Assembly: GCA_017938315.1 (NCBI GenBank)
Contig: JAGBBV010000038.1
Span: 1 to 54,856, forward strand
DNA from: Lachnospiraceae bacterium
Lineage (GTDB): Bacteria; Bacillota; Clostridia; Lachnospirales; Lachnospiraceae
Length of the DNA stretch: 54,856 bases
Direction: 5' to 3'
This document shows positions 41,555-49,902 of this stretch, one piece after another. Numbering within the stretch: the stretch's first letter is position 1; each line of letters begins with the position of its first letter. Both the position numbers and the translations under genes were made by a program. The notes beneath the pieces were generated by a model. That model ran no database searches and was not told the origin of the DNA. It worked only from the letters and a program-made list of their open reading frames with translations.

Positions 41555-41596
41555 AAACTGCCGCCTTTCTAAAATGCTGTTTCTTCTTATTTATTA

Positions 41597-41655
41597 TGTC
41601 ATCGACACAAGATGACACAACATGTTATTATACGACACGCATTTTTAAAATGCAA
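41597..41655 (-). promoter_or_regulatory. minus-strand promoter with two palindromes
   Basis: Read on the minus strand, TTGCAT (41655-41650) and TATAAT (41632-41627) are 17 bases apart and point to the activase/dehydratase gene. The palindrome GCATTTT-T-AAAATGC (41639-41653) fills the promoter spacer. TGTCATC-N7-GATGACA (41597-41617) lies just downstream of the -10 box, where it could act as an operator. Confidence 0.65.
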
Positions 41656-41715
41656 TGTCATAAATATAAAGAAAATATAAAGAAATATATAATATATAAA
41701 AATTTTATAGCTTAG

Positions 41716-41744
41716 TTTACATTTAATATTGGGAATGATAAAAT
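41716..41744 (+). promoter_or_regulatory. extended -10 promoter for rhomboid/sigma-like operon
   Basis: TTTACA (41716-41721) and TAAAAT (41739-41744) are 17 bases apart, with TG at 41736-41737 giving an extended -10 element. Confidence 0.72.
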
Positions 41745-41787
41745 ATATGTTACTGTTTTGAAAATATTAGTAAAAGGAGAACAGTCC

Positions 41788-42672
41788 GTGAAACCTATGA
41801 GTAAATTCGAAAAAAAATTTGGTAAATACGCCATAAAAAATATATCTTTGGTATTGATTTTATTTTATGCCTGCGGATATTTGATTAACTGGATTAATCC
41901 CATGTTTTTAAATTATCTGACATTAAATCCCTATGCAATTTTGCATGGACAGGTTTGGCGAGTAGTGACGTGGCTGATTGTTCCGCCGGAAGGTTTTGAC
42001 TTCTTTACCCTGATTATGCTTTACTTTTATTATTCTATTGGAACTACACTGGAGCACACATGGGGAACATACAGATACAACTTGTATCTGTTTTTAGGCA
42101 TTGTCTTTACAGCAGTGGGAGCCTTTGCCATGATGGGCTATAGTTATTTGTTCCAGGCTGATGTAATTGCTGTGTACGGAGCCGAGTATTATTTTGCCAT
42201 ATTGGCCACAATGTTCAGCACTTACTATGTCAATATGTCTATTTTCCTTGCATTTGCATCTACATTTCCCAATATGCAGGTGTTATTGTTTTTCCTGATT
42301 CCGATCAAGGTAAAGATATTAGGTATCATATACGGGGCACTACTGGTGTACCAGTTTGTTGTGGGATACGGAAATAATTTCCTCACAGTGGCAAACCGGT
42401 TTGTCATTGCAGCATCGTTCTTAAATTTTATTGTTTTCTTCTTTACAAGCAGAAGTATGATTCACATGTCACCGGGGCAGGTAAAACGCAGACAGGAATT
42501 TAAGCGGGAAGTGAAGAAAGCAACTGTCATTACCAGACACAAGTGTGCTATTTGCGGCAGAACAGAAGAGAGCAATCCGGAATTGGAATTCAGATTCTGT
42601 TCTAAATGTGACGGCAATTATGAATATTGTCAGGACCATTTGTTTACACATACCCATGTGAAGCATCAATAA
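41788..42672 (+). CDS. catalytically degenerate rhomboid-like membrane protein with zinc-finger tail
   Basis: A 294-residue protein with a rhomboid-type six-helix core (HGQVWRVVTWLIVP matches the family's GQxWRLxT loop, followed by HTWGTYRYNLYLF). The helix that should carry GxSG reads VYGAEYYFAIL, with no serine nucleophile, so it is a pseudo-rhomboid (compare derlins and iRhoms). After the membrane part comes a cytosolic Cys/His cluster: CAIC, CSKC, then CQDH and HTH near the end, which should bind zinc. Start GTG 41788 has GGAG eight bases upstream; upstream TTG 41758 has no site. The next gene starts 24 bases later. Confidence 0.75.
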   Translation: MKPMSKFEKKFGKYAIKNISLVLILFYACGYLINWINPMFLNYLTLNPYAILHGQVWRVVTWLIVPPEGFDFFTLIMLYFYYSIGTTLEHTWGTYRYNLYLFLGIVFTAVGAFAMMGYSYLFQADVIAVYGAEYYFAILATMFSTYYVNMSIFLAFASTFPNMQVLLFFLIPIKVKILGIIYGALLVYQFVVGYGNNFLTVANRFVIAASFLNFIVFFFTSRSMIHMSPGQVKRRQEFKREVKKATVITRHKCAICGRTEESNPELEFRFCSKCDGNYEYCQDHLFTHTHVKHQ

Positions 42673-42696
42673 TTTCATTGATAAGAGGAATATTTC

Positions 42697-43443
42697 ATGG
42701 AAACAAAACAGGAAATTTTATTTGCGAAAACATTAGAAAAAGTAAGAAAACTTGCCAAGGAGCAGGGAAACTGCATCAGGAAAGAACAGGTAGAAGAAGC
42801 ATTTCAAGAATTGGCATTATCGGCTGAGCAACTGGAACTGGTATATGAGTATCTGGAAAAACACAAAATCGGAATCGGCGAACCTGTGGATCTTGAGGAA
42901 ACTCTTTCGGAAGAGGAAATAGATTATTTGGAAGAGTATAAAAAGGAATTATCGACCCTTGATACGTTAAATGACGGGCAAAAGGAAGCCATTACCATTT
43001 CAGCCATGGCAGGCGAGAAGGAGGCACAGCAAAAACTAATTTCGGTCTATTTGCCCCAAGTGGTGGAAATATCGAAACTATACGCGGGACAGGGAGCCTA
43101 TTTGGAGGATTTAATTGGCGAAGGCAATGTAGCCCTCACAGTTGGAGTGACCATGCTGGGATGCCTGGAAAACGCAAAAGAAGCAGAAGGCATGTTGATA
43201 AAAATGGTAATGGATGCCATGGAAGAATATATAGCAGAGACTGCGGCAGGAGAGCAGGAAGGACTAAAAGCACTAAGAAAGGTAAACAAGGTTGCGGAAA
43301 AAGCAAAAGAGTTATCGGAAGATTTGAAAAGAAAAGTGACTGTTGAAGAGCTGTCACAGGAAACAGGAATGAGTGTAAAATCCATTTTAGAGGCTATGCG
43401 TCTTTGTGGAAATTCCATTGAAGAGATTGAAAAGCCAAGATAG
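42697..43443 (+). CDS. sigma-70-like protein lacking promoter-recognition regions
   Basis: A 248-residue protein resembling a reduced primary sigma factor. Residues 10-60 look like region 1.1 (LAKEQGNCIRKEQVEEAF to YEYLEKHKI). Residues about 108-150 match regions 2.1-2.2, including the core-binding DLIGEGNVAL (compare DLIQEGNxGL). The tryptophan-rich 2.3/2.4 motif that opens and reads the -10 box is missing, replaced by an acidic helix. Residues about 190-240 resemble region 3 (KVTVEELSQETGMSVKSI). Region 4 is absent. It might bind core RNA polymerase without reading promoters. ATG 42697 follows AAGAGGAA. Confidence 0.7.
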   Translation: METKQEILFAKTLEKVRKLAKEQGNCIRKEQVEEAFQELALSAEQLELVYEYLEKHKIGIGEPVDLEETLSEEEIDYLEEYKKELSTLDTLNDGQKEAITISAMAGEKEAQQKLISVYLPQVVEISKLYAGQGAYLEDLIGEGNVALTVGVTMLGCLENAKEAEGMLIKMVMDAMEEYIAETAAGEQEGLKALRKVNKVAEKAKELSEDLKRKVTVEELSQETGMSVKSILEAMRLCGNSIEEIEKPR

Positions 43444-43458
43444 ATTACGGGAGATATC

Positions 43459-43899
43459 ATGACAGAGCAAAATATAAAAAATACAAAAGATGACGACTTT
43501 AAATATGTGATGATGGATACGGGAAATATCTATCTGGGGGCTAAATGTACATTTATGGATTTGATGGAGCATGAAATGGTACCATTCAAATTAAAAGCCA
43601 TTATGACCCATTATGTTTTTAAGGAAGCAGATGCTGAGACCACATTAGAGAGCCAGTTTTACTATATGGAAGCCGGAAATTTTTTGTATGAAACGTTCCT
43701 TCAATTAAGAACAAAAGTGAAAGTAAATGTTCTCTCAGAAAAGAAAAATTTGTTTGGAAAAACCAAAATGCAATACACAGAAAAAATATATTCACTGAAA
43801 GAACTTGCAGCCATGAATCTTGCGAAGAAAAAGGCATCCGGTATGATTGTATCGGAAATTATTATTTCCAAATTGGGAATGATGACATTTAGTGTATGA
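43459..43899 (+). CDS. hypothetical protein
   Basis: I do not recognise this 146-residue protein. It has no signal peptide, membrane helix or clear motif. It appears to be a mixed alpha-beta cytosolic protein with a basic middle (KVKVNVLSEKKNLFGKTK). GGGAG precedes ATG 43459, 15 bases after the sigma-like gene, so it is the third gene of that operon. A perfect stem at 43931-43951 follows its stop. Confidence 0.72.
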   Translation: MTEQNIKNTKDDDFKYVMMDTGNIYLGAKCTFMDLMEHEMVPFKLKAIMTHYVFKEADAETTLESQFYYMEAGNFLYETFLQLRTKVKVNVLSEKKNLFGKTKMQYTEKIYSLKELAAMNLAKKKASGMIVSEIIISKLGMMTFSV

Positions 43900-43930
43900 A
43901 AGAGTATGCTTTTGCCTGAAAAATTTGTGT

Positions 43931-43951
43931 GTTAAGATTTTGCATCTTAAC
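43931..43951 (+). terminator. weak terminator-like hairpin
   Basis: GTTAAGAT (43931-43938) pairs perfectly with ATCTTAAC (43944-43951) around TTTGC. Only two T residues follow, then A-rich DNA, so it is a weak terminator for the preceding operon, or an operator just upstream of the next -35 box. Confidence 0.45.
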
Positions 43952-43980
43952 TTGAAAAATGAAAATGGGTCTGTTACAAT
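43952..43980 (+). promoter_or_regulatory. strong extended -10 promoter
   Basis: TTGAAA (43952-43957) and TACAAT (43975-43980) are exactly 17 bases apart, with TG at 43972-43973 one base before the -10 box. The next CDS start is 174 bases away, beyond a terminator. Confidence 0.72.
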
Positions 43981-43986
43981 ACACGT

Positions 43987-44098
43987 GTACAGAAGAGTAG
44001 GATGCAGTAATGGCATCTTAAATCTTCCTATAAAATCGGTAAAATTCCCCTTTTACACTGAGCGAGTGAGAAACATGTTTTCTACTCGCTCTTTTAAA
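43987..44098 (+). ncRNA. candidate structured small RNA or attenuated leader
   Basis: Between the promoter at 43952-43980 and the terminator at 44060-44098 lies about 110 bases without a credible frame. It folds into local stems: GAAGA (43992-43996) with TCTTC (44023-44027) enclosing GATGC-N7-GCATC (44001-44017); then GTAAAA-TTCCCC-TTTTAC (44039-44056); then the terminator. Both stems are perfect. It may be an independent sRNA or a leader controlling the M16C peptidase gene. I do not recognise a known RNA family. Confidence 0.55.
44060..44098 (+). terminator. intrinsic terminator
   Basis: GAGCGAGT (44060-44067) pairs with ACTCGCTC (44084-44091), with an inner AGAAA/TTTCT extension, followed by TTTTAAATTT. 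Confidence 0.85.
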
Positions 44099-44153
44099 TT
44101 TGTTGAAAATAGGTTATACTTTTAGGATAGAATAATTGGGAAAGGTAACGGAT

Positions 44154-47081
44154 ATGAAGAACCAAATTGAAAAGTTAAACATGTATGAAATATTAGAGAA
44201 AAGAATGATAGCTGACTTAAATTCAGAAGGCTATATTTTAAAGCATAAAAAGACAGGAGCCAATATCACCCTCCTGCTAAACGATGATGAAAACAAAGTG
44301 TTTTATATCGGCTTTCGTACGCCCCCAAAGGATAGTACGGGAGTTGCCCATATTTTAGAGCATTCCGTGCTTTGTGGCTCTAAAAATTATCCGGTAAAAG
44401 ACCCTTTTATTGAGCTTGCCAAGGGATCTTTAAATACTTTCTTAAATGCAATGACTTATCCGGATAAGACTGTTTATCCGGTTGCAAGCTGTAATGACAA
44501 GGATTTTAAGAATCTTGTTAATGTTTATTTGGATGCTGTTTTTTATCCCAATATATACAAAGAGGATAAAATTTTCAAACAGGAAGGCTGGCACTATGAA
44601 ATGGAAGATGTAAATGATGCACTTTCCATTAACGGTGTGGTATACAATGAAATGAAAGGAGCATTTTCTTCCCCTGATGATGTTGTGGAGAGGGAGATTA
44701 TGAACTCTTTGTATCCGGACATCACTTATGGGCTGGAGTCAGGCGGTGACCCGGATGTAATTCCACAGCTTACCTATGAAGATTTCCTCTCGTTTCACGG
44801 AAAGTTTTATCACCCGTCTAACAGTTATATCTATTTGTATGGAAATATGGATGCGGCAGAGTATCTTACGTTTTTGGATGAAAAATATTTAAGTGATTTT
44901 GATATGCTTGCCATTGACTCGGAAGTAAAAAGACAGGAAGCCTTTGATGTCTGCAAAGAAGTGACAAAAGAGTTTTCTGTCATGGAAGAAGAATCCATAG
45001 AGGAAAATACCTATCTTACTTATAACATGGTTATGGGAAGCAGCCTGGATAAAGAGCTGTATGTGGCAATGGACATTCTTGACTATGTACTTTGTTCTGC
45101 TCCCGGTGCACCGATTAAACAGGCGCTTTTGGATGCCGGTATCGGCAAGGATGTTTACAGTAGCGTAGAAGCGGGGATTTTACAGCCCTACTTTAGCATT
45201 ATTGCAAAGAATGCAAAAGAGGAACAAAAGGAAGAATTCATCAAAATCATTGAAGATACACTATACAATCTGGCCACAAACGGTATTGACAAAAAAGCCC
45301 TGGGTGCAGCTGTAAGCTATTTCGAATTCAAATATAGGGAAGCGGATTTCGGCTCCTATCCAAGAGGACTTATGCTTGGATTAAATGCCCTGGACAGTTG
45401 GCTTTATGATGAGAGTACACCATTTATGCACATTGAGGCAAACGATACCTACAAAGTGCTTCGTGAAAAAATTGATACCGGTTATTATGAACAATTAATT
45501 CAAAAATATATGCTTAATAATACCCATAAGACGGTACTGATTGCCAATCCATGTCCCGGTCTTACCACAAGGAAGGATGCGGCGCTGTTTGAAAAATTGC
45601 AGGAATACAAAAATTCTTTAAGCAGTGAAGAAGTGGCAAGGATTGTGAAAGAGACGAGGGAACTGAAGGAATATCAGGAAGAGCCCAGTCCCAAGGAGGC
45701 CCTAGAGACCATTCCTCTTCTTGCAAGGGAGGATATGAAAAAGGAAGCAGCATCTTATATCAACGAAGAACAGAAAGTTGGAGATACGACACTTCTTGTA
45801 CATGATATTTTTACCAATCAAATTGCATATCTGAATTTTGTTTTTGATTTGGGAAAAGTGCCTGCAAAGCTATTTCCATATGTGGGAATTTTAAAGAATG
45901 TCCTGATGATGGTAAATACGGAAAACTACAGCTACAGTGAATTATTTAATGAAGTAAACATGCATACCGGTGGTATCCGTTTTGTTATTAATACCTACAC
46001 CAATGCGCATAACATGGATGAGTATAAGGTGAAGTTTGAAGTGAAGACAAAGGCACTTCATGAGAATAGGGATAAAGCCATAGAGCTGGTAAAAGAAATT
46101 CTTTTGACATCTGACTTTTCAGATGGAAAAAGGCTTCATGAAATTATTTCTGAGACAAGGTCCAGAATGCAGGCGACCATGACAAGTGCCGGCCATTCTC
46201 TTGCGGCAATCCGTGCACTTTCCGGTTTTTCACCGACAGCGGCTGTCTCTGAGCAGCTTAGCGGTATTCCTCAATACCGTTTGTTGGAAGAACTGGATAC
46301 TGATTTTGAAAATAAAAAGGATGATTTGATTGCTAAACTGCAACAACTTTCAGTTTGTATTTTCAGAGAAGAAAATCTGCTGATAGATTACACGGGAACT
46401 AAGGATGGTCTCTTGGGTATTGATAAACAAATGGAGCAGCTTAAAGAGGAATTGTTTAAGGAAAAAGTAGAAGGAAGCAGTTTTGCTCCTGATATGAAAA
46501 TCCGAAAAGAAGGTTACATGACTGCAGGACAGGTGCAATATGTATGCCGGGCAGGAAACTATGTAAAGAAAGGTCTACCGTATACCGGGGCGCTTAAGGT
46601 ACTCAAAGTAATGATGGGGTACGAATATCTTTGGAACCAGGTGAGAGTTAAGGGCGGTGCATATGGTTGCATGTGTAACTTTGCCAAAAACGGGGACGGA
46701 TATTTTGTATCTTACAGGGATCCTAATTTGGAGAAGACAGTGGAGGTGTATAAGCAGGCTGCTGATTATATCAAAAACTATGACGCAGATGAACGTACCA
46801 TCACACAGTTTATTATAGGTGCAATCAGTGAACTTGACGTGCCTATGACACCCATGACAAAAGGAGCATATTCCCTGGGAGGATATTTGACAGGCCTTTC
46901 CATGGAGAGAATTCAGCAGGAGAGAGATGAACTTCTTGCAACAACTGCAGAAACATTGACCGGGCTTTGGCGTTATGTGGATGCATTTATGAGTTATGAC
47001 AGTTTTTGCGTAGTCGGAAACGGTGATAAAATTAAAGAACAGAAAGAAATGTTTGAAACCATAGAACAATTATTTCATTAG
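44154..47081 (+). CDS. M16C-family zinc metalloprotease (presequence-protease type)
   Basis: A 975-residue inverzincin of the PreP/HypA group. The catalytic inverted motif is H66xxE69H70 (HILEHSVLCGS), followed by NAMTYPDKTVYP and the distal Glu around NEMKGAFSSPDD. The middle M16C-associated domain and a second, inactive half follow (the arginine-tyrosine pair appears in RVKGGAYGCM). It digests short unfolded peptides in an enclosed chamber; there is no signal peptide. ATG 44154 is chosen over in-frame TTG 44136 because AAAGG lies eight bases before the ATG. A possible own promoter TTGAAA...TAGAAT lies at 44103-44133. Confidence 0.92.
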   Translation: MKNQIEKLNMYEILEKRMIADLNSEGYILKHKKTGANITLLLNDDENKVFYIGFRTPPKDSTGVAHILEHSVLCGSKNYPVKDPFIELAKGSLNTFLNAMTYPDKTVYPVASCNDKDFKNLVNVYLDAVFYPNIYKEDKIFKQEGWHYEMEDVNDALSINGVVYNEMKGAFSSPDDVVEREIMNSLYPDITYGLESGGDPDVIPQLTYEDFLSFHGKFYHPSNSYIYLYGNMDAAEYLTFLDEKYLSDFDMLAIDSEVKRQEAFDVCKEVTKEFSVMEEESIEENTYLTYNMVMGSSLDKELYVAMDILDYVLCSAPGAPIKQALLDAGIGKDVYSSVEAGILQPYFSIIAKNAKEEQKEEFIKIIEDTLYNLATNGIDKKALGAAVSYFEFKYREADFGSYPRGLMLGLNALDSWLYDESTPFMHIEANDTYKVLREKIDTGYYEQLIQKYMLNNTHKTVLIANPCPGLTTRKDAALFEKLQEYKNSLSSEEVARIVKETRELKEYQEEPSPKEALETIPLLAREDMKKEAASYINEEQKVGDTTLLVHDIFTNQIAYLNFVFDLGKVPAKLFPYVGILKNVLMMVNTENYSYSELFNEVNMHTGGIRFVINTYTNAHNMDEYKVKFEVKTKALHENRDKAIELVKEILLTSDFSDGKRLHEIISETRSRMQATMTSAGHSLAAIRALSGFSPTAAVSEQLSGIPQYRLLEELDTDFENKKDDLIAKLQQLSVCIFREENLLIDYTGTKDGLLGIDKQMEQLKEELFKEKVEGSSFAPDMKIRKEGYMTAGQVQYVCRAGNYVKKGLPYTGALKVLKVMMGYEYLWNQVRVKGGAYGCMCNFAKNGDGYFVSYRDPNLEKTVEVYKQAADYIKNYDADERTITQFIIGAISELDVPMTPMTKGAYSLGGYLTGLSMERIQQERDELLATTAETLTGLWRYVDAFMSYDSFCVVGNGDKIKEQKEMFETIEQLFH

Positions 47082-47102
47082 TATACAGGGGAGGATATGG
47101 AT

Positions 47103-48101
47103 ATGAAAAAGAAAATCTGTTTATCTTGCTTTACAATCATGTTACTCACATTTATGATTCTTACAGGATGTGGAGGGGCATCGAAAGAAAGTGCTGCCTA
47201 TTATGCTGCACCGGCGGAGGAAGCAGCGGCTTATGAATACGACAGTGATCTCTACATGACAGAAAGTGCAGTTACGGAAGAAGCCATGGAAGAAGCTGAA
47301 GCAGAAACCGGAGGCGTAGACGTAAAAGAGACAACCAGAAAATTGATTAAAACAGTCGATCTCGAGGCGGAAACAGAAAATTTTGACGCATTACTGAAAA
47401 CAGTAAATGAAAAAACAGAAAAGTTGGGCGGTTATGTGGAATCCAGTTATGTATATAACGGAAGCCAGTACTATGAACATAACAGAAATGCAAATTTAAA
47501 ACTCCGTATTCCGGCAGAAAAATTAAACGATTTTCTTTCTGCCATGGACGAAAATTCTAACATAACCAGCAAAAATGAAAATGTGGAAGATGTAACGCTG
47601 CAATATGTAGACATGAAAAGCCATAAAGAAGCACTTGAGACAGAACAGACAAGACTTCTTGAACTATTAGAGCAGGCGGAAACGGTAGAAGATATCATCA
47701 CCATTGAGGGCAGGCTTTCTGAAGTGCGATACCAGATAGAAAGTATGGAATCCCAGCTCCGCACTTTGGATAATCAGGTTTCTTACAGCACGGTACATCT
47801 TTACATAGAAGAGGTAAAACGCTACACACCGGTAAAAGAACAAACAGTATTTGAGAAAATTACCACAGGATTTGTGGCAAGCCTTTACGATGTAGGAGAG
47901 GGAATTGCTGATTTCTTTATCAGTTTCATCATTCATATTCCGTATATTGTTGTATGGGCGGTTGCAATCATACTGGTGCTGATTGTTGTAAGAAAAATCA
48001 GAAAAAAGAATGCAAAAAAGAAAATGAATAAGATTTTACAACAAACAGAACGGGAACAGGCAAGTGCAATGAGTGAAAGCCGGGAAAAAGAGGATAAATA
48101 A
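47103..48101 (+). CDS. DUF4349 lipoprotein
   Basis: A 332-residue membrane-attached protein. A lipoprotein signal with lipobox LTGC ends near residue 22, followed by an acidic Ala/Glu/Tyr-rich linker to about residue 75. The DUF4349 domain follows (KTVDLEAETENF, LRIPAEKLNDFL), with a coiled coil (YVDMKSHKEALETEQTRL) and a C-terminal membrane helix (IPYIVVWAVAIILVLIVV) with a lysine-rich tail. It is thus anchored at both ends. Function is unknown; DUF4349 proteins are common surface proteins. ATG 47103 is better spaced from GGGGAGG than ATG 47097. era starts directly after its stop. Confidence 0.87.
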   Translation: MKKKICLSCFTIMLLTFMILTGCGGASKESAAYYAAPAEEAAAYEYDSDLYMTESAVTEEAMEEAEAETGGVDVKETTRKLIKTVDLEAETENFDALLKTVNEKTEKLGGYVESSYVYNGSQYYEHNRNANLKLRIPAEKLNDFLSAMDENSNITSKNENVEDVTLQYVDMKSHKEALETEQTRLLELLEQAETVEDIITIEGRLSEVRYQIESMESQLRTLDNQVSYSTVHLYIEEVKRYTPVKEQTVFEKITTGFVASLYDVGEGIADFFISFIIHIPYIVVWAVAIILVLIVVRKIRKKNAKKKMNKILQQTEREQASAMSESREKEDK

Positions 48102-49004
48102 ATGAATGAACAGTACAAATCCGGTTTTGCCACATTGATTGGCAGGCCAAATGTAGGAAAGTCCACGTTGATGAACAGCTTGATTGGGCAAAAAATAGCC
48201 ATTACATCCCACAAGCCACAGACTACCAGAAACAGAATCCAGACGGTGTATACTTCAGAGGAAGGCCAGATTGTTTTCGTAGATACACCGGGAATTCATA
48301 AAGCGAAAAATAAGCTTGGCGATTATATGGTGAATATCGCGGAGCGCACCATAAAAGAAGTAGATGTAATTCTCTGGCTGGTAGAGCCTACCAATTATAT
48401 TGGGGCGGGTGAACAGCATATTATGGAACAATTAAGAAAAGCCAATACTCCGGTCATTCTGGTTATTAACAAGATTGATACTGTAAAGAAGGAAGAATTG
48501 TTTGGATTTATTGACACCTATCGGAAAGAAATGGATTTTGATGAAATTGTTCCGGTGTCAGCACTGAAAAGGGACAATATGGAGGAACTGATTAAGTGCA
48601 TTATGAAGTATCTTCCCTATGGGCCTGCGTTTTATGATGAAGATACCATTACAGACCAGCCCCAGAGACAGATTGTTGCTGAAATGATCCGTGAAAAGGC
48701 ACTTCGGATTTTGGAAGAAGAAATCCCTCACGGTATTGCAGTTACCATTGAAAAGATGAAGTGGCGTGGGCGTATTGTAGATATTGATGCAACCATTATC
48801 TGTGAACGTGACTCTCATAAAGGAATTATTATCGGTAAGCAGGGAAGTATGCTGAAACGTATCGGCACAAATGCCAGAAAAGACATTGAGAATATGCTGG
48901 AATGTCAGGTAAATCTTCAACTTTGGGTCAAGGTAAAGAAGGACTGGAGAGACAGTGATTTCCTTTTGAAAAATTTCGGTTATAATCAAAAAGAATACGA
49001 ATAG
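48102..49004 (+). CDS. era: GTPase Era
   Basis: A 300-residue ribosome-assembly GTPase. The G domain carries GRPNVGKST, DTPGI, NKID and SALK; a KH domain near the C terminus (IIIGKQGSMLKRIG) binds the 3' end of 16S rRNA. Length is normal. The start follows the DUF4349 stop without a gap, with GAGGATAAATA as ribosome site. The gene order era, yqzL, recO downstream matches that of Bacillus and supports the identity. Confidence 0.96.
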   Translation: MNEQYKSGFATLIGRPNVGKSTLMNSLIGQKIAITSHKPQTTRNRIQTVYTSEEGQIVFVDTPGIHKAKNKLGDYMVNIAERTIKEVDVILWLVEPTNYIGAGEQHIMEQLRKANTPVILVINKIDTVKKEELFGFIDTYRKEMDFDEIVPVSALKRDNMEELIKCIMKYLPYGPAFYDEDTITDQPQRQIVAEMIREKALRILEEEIPHGIAVTIEKMKWRGRIVDIDATIICERDSHKGIIIGKQGSMLKRIGTNARKDIENMLECQVNLQLWVKVKKDWRDSDFLLKNFGYNQKEYE

Positions 49005-49022
49005 AAAAACGAAAAAAGCAAA

Positions 49023-49047
49023 CCCTAATATCATATAGAAATTAGGG
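49023..49047 (+). promoter_or_regulatory. hairpin overlapping the yqzL ribosome binding site
   Basis: CCCTAAT (49023-49029) pairs perfectly with ATTAGGG (49041-49047). The right arm contains part of the GGGGG that acts as the yqzL ribosome site, so folding would hide it. Confidence 0.45.
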
Positions 49048-49055
49048 GGCGCAAG

Positions 49056-49232
49056 ATGAAGGAAATAAATTACTGGCAACAATTTATGAGTACAGGAAAA
49101 ATAGAAGATTATCTTTCATATAAGAAAGCAGGTAATCAGGAAAAACAGGAAAGTCCGGGAGAACATCCTCATGCAGGAATTGTGCAATGTAACAGGAATC
49201 ATACTGAAAGCGGAACCTTTCGGGGAATATGA
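49056..49232 (+). CDS. yqzL: YqzL-family small protein
   Basis: A 58-residue small protein between era and recO, the same place as yqzL of Bacillus subtilis. The N-terminal half NYWQQFMSTGKIEDYLSYKK fits the short YqzL pattern (aromatic, then TGxIxxYLxxK). The role is unknown. The last 62 bases overlap recO in another frame, so the divergent C-terminal part may just reflect recO coding. GGGGG nine bases before the ATG serves as ribosome site. Confidence 0.72.
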   Translation: MKEINYWQQFMSTGKIEDYLSYKKAGNQEKQESPGEHPHAGIVQCNRNHTESGTFRGI

Positions 49233-49842
49233 CAGAAGAATTGTAATACTTACAAAAGAAAGAGGAAAAATAGCAGCCTTTGCCAAGGGGGCGAGAAAGC
49301 AGGGGAGCAGACTGCTGGCGGCTACCAATCCCTTTTGTTTTGGAGAGTTTAAATTATTTGAAGGAAGAACTTCTTACAGTGTTTCTGAAGCTGCAATCAG
49401 TAATTACTTTGAAGCATTAAGAGAAGATTTTGACGGTGCATGTTACGGAATGTATTTCCTCGAGGTTATGGATTATTTTACCAGGGAAAACAATGATGAA
49501 AAGAATATGTTAAAGCTTCTTTACCAGTCCCTCCGGGCATTGTGCCATGAAGGGCTGGATAACAGATTGGTACGTTACATATTTGAAATCAAGGCGATTG
49601 CATTAAACGGAGAATATCCGGGACTACCTGAATATAATGTTTATCAGGAATCAACAGTGTATGCAGTTTCCTACATTGTAAATGCCACGATAGAAAAATT
49701 GTATACTTTTAAGGTGACAGAGGATGTGCTAAAGGAACTGGCTGAAATAGCAAAATCTTTTAGAGACAGATTTATAGATAAGAAATTTAAAAGTCTGGAA
49801 ATACTGAGTGAATTAAAATTCCATGTTGAAAAACGGGAATAA
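49171..49842 (+). CDS. recO: DNA repair protein RecO
   Basis: A 223-residue RecO. The N-terminal OB fold contains VTGIILKAEPFGEYDRRIVILTK-like strands (GEYDRRI is characteristic) and GKIAAFAKGARK, followed by a helical domain. RecO loads RecA with RecR in gap repair. The zinc-finger cysteines of many RecO proteins (CxxC...CxxC) are absent, and the protein is slightly short. The start ATG lies inside yqzL; GGGAG is about ten bases upstream. Synteny with era supports the call. Confidence 0.9.
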   Translation: MQELCNVTGIILKAEPFGEYDRRIVILTKERGKIAAFAKGARKQGSRLLAATNPFCFGEFKLFEGRTSYSVSEAAISNYFEALREDFDGACYGMYFLEVMDYFTRENNDEKNMLKLLYQSLRALCHEGLDNRLVRYIFEIKAIALNGEYPGLPEYNVYQESTVYAVSYIVNATIEKLYTFKVTEDVLKELAEIAKSFRDRFIDKKFKSLEILSELKFHVEKRE

Positions 49843-49902
49843 GTCATATATAATGGATGGGGTGTAAAGGCCTACAGCTTAAAAGCGGGAGTTTTGAAGA
49901 AT

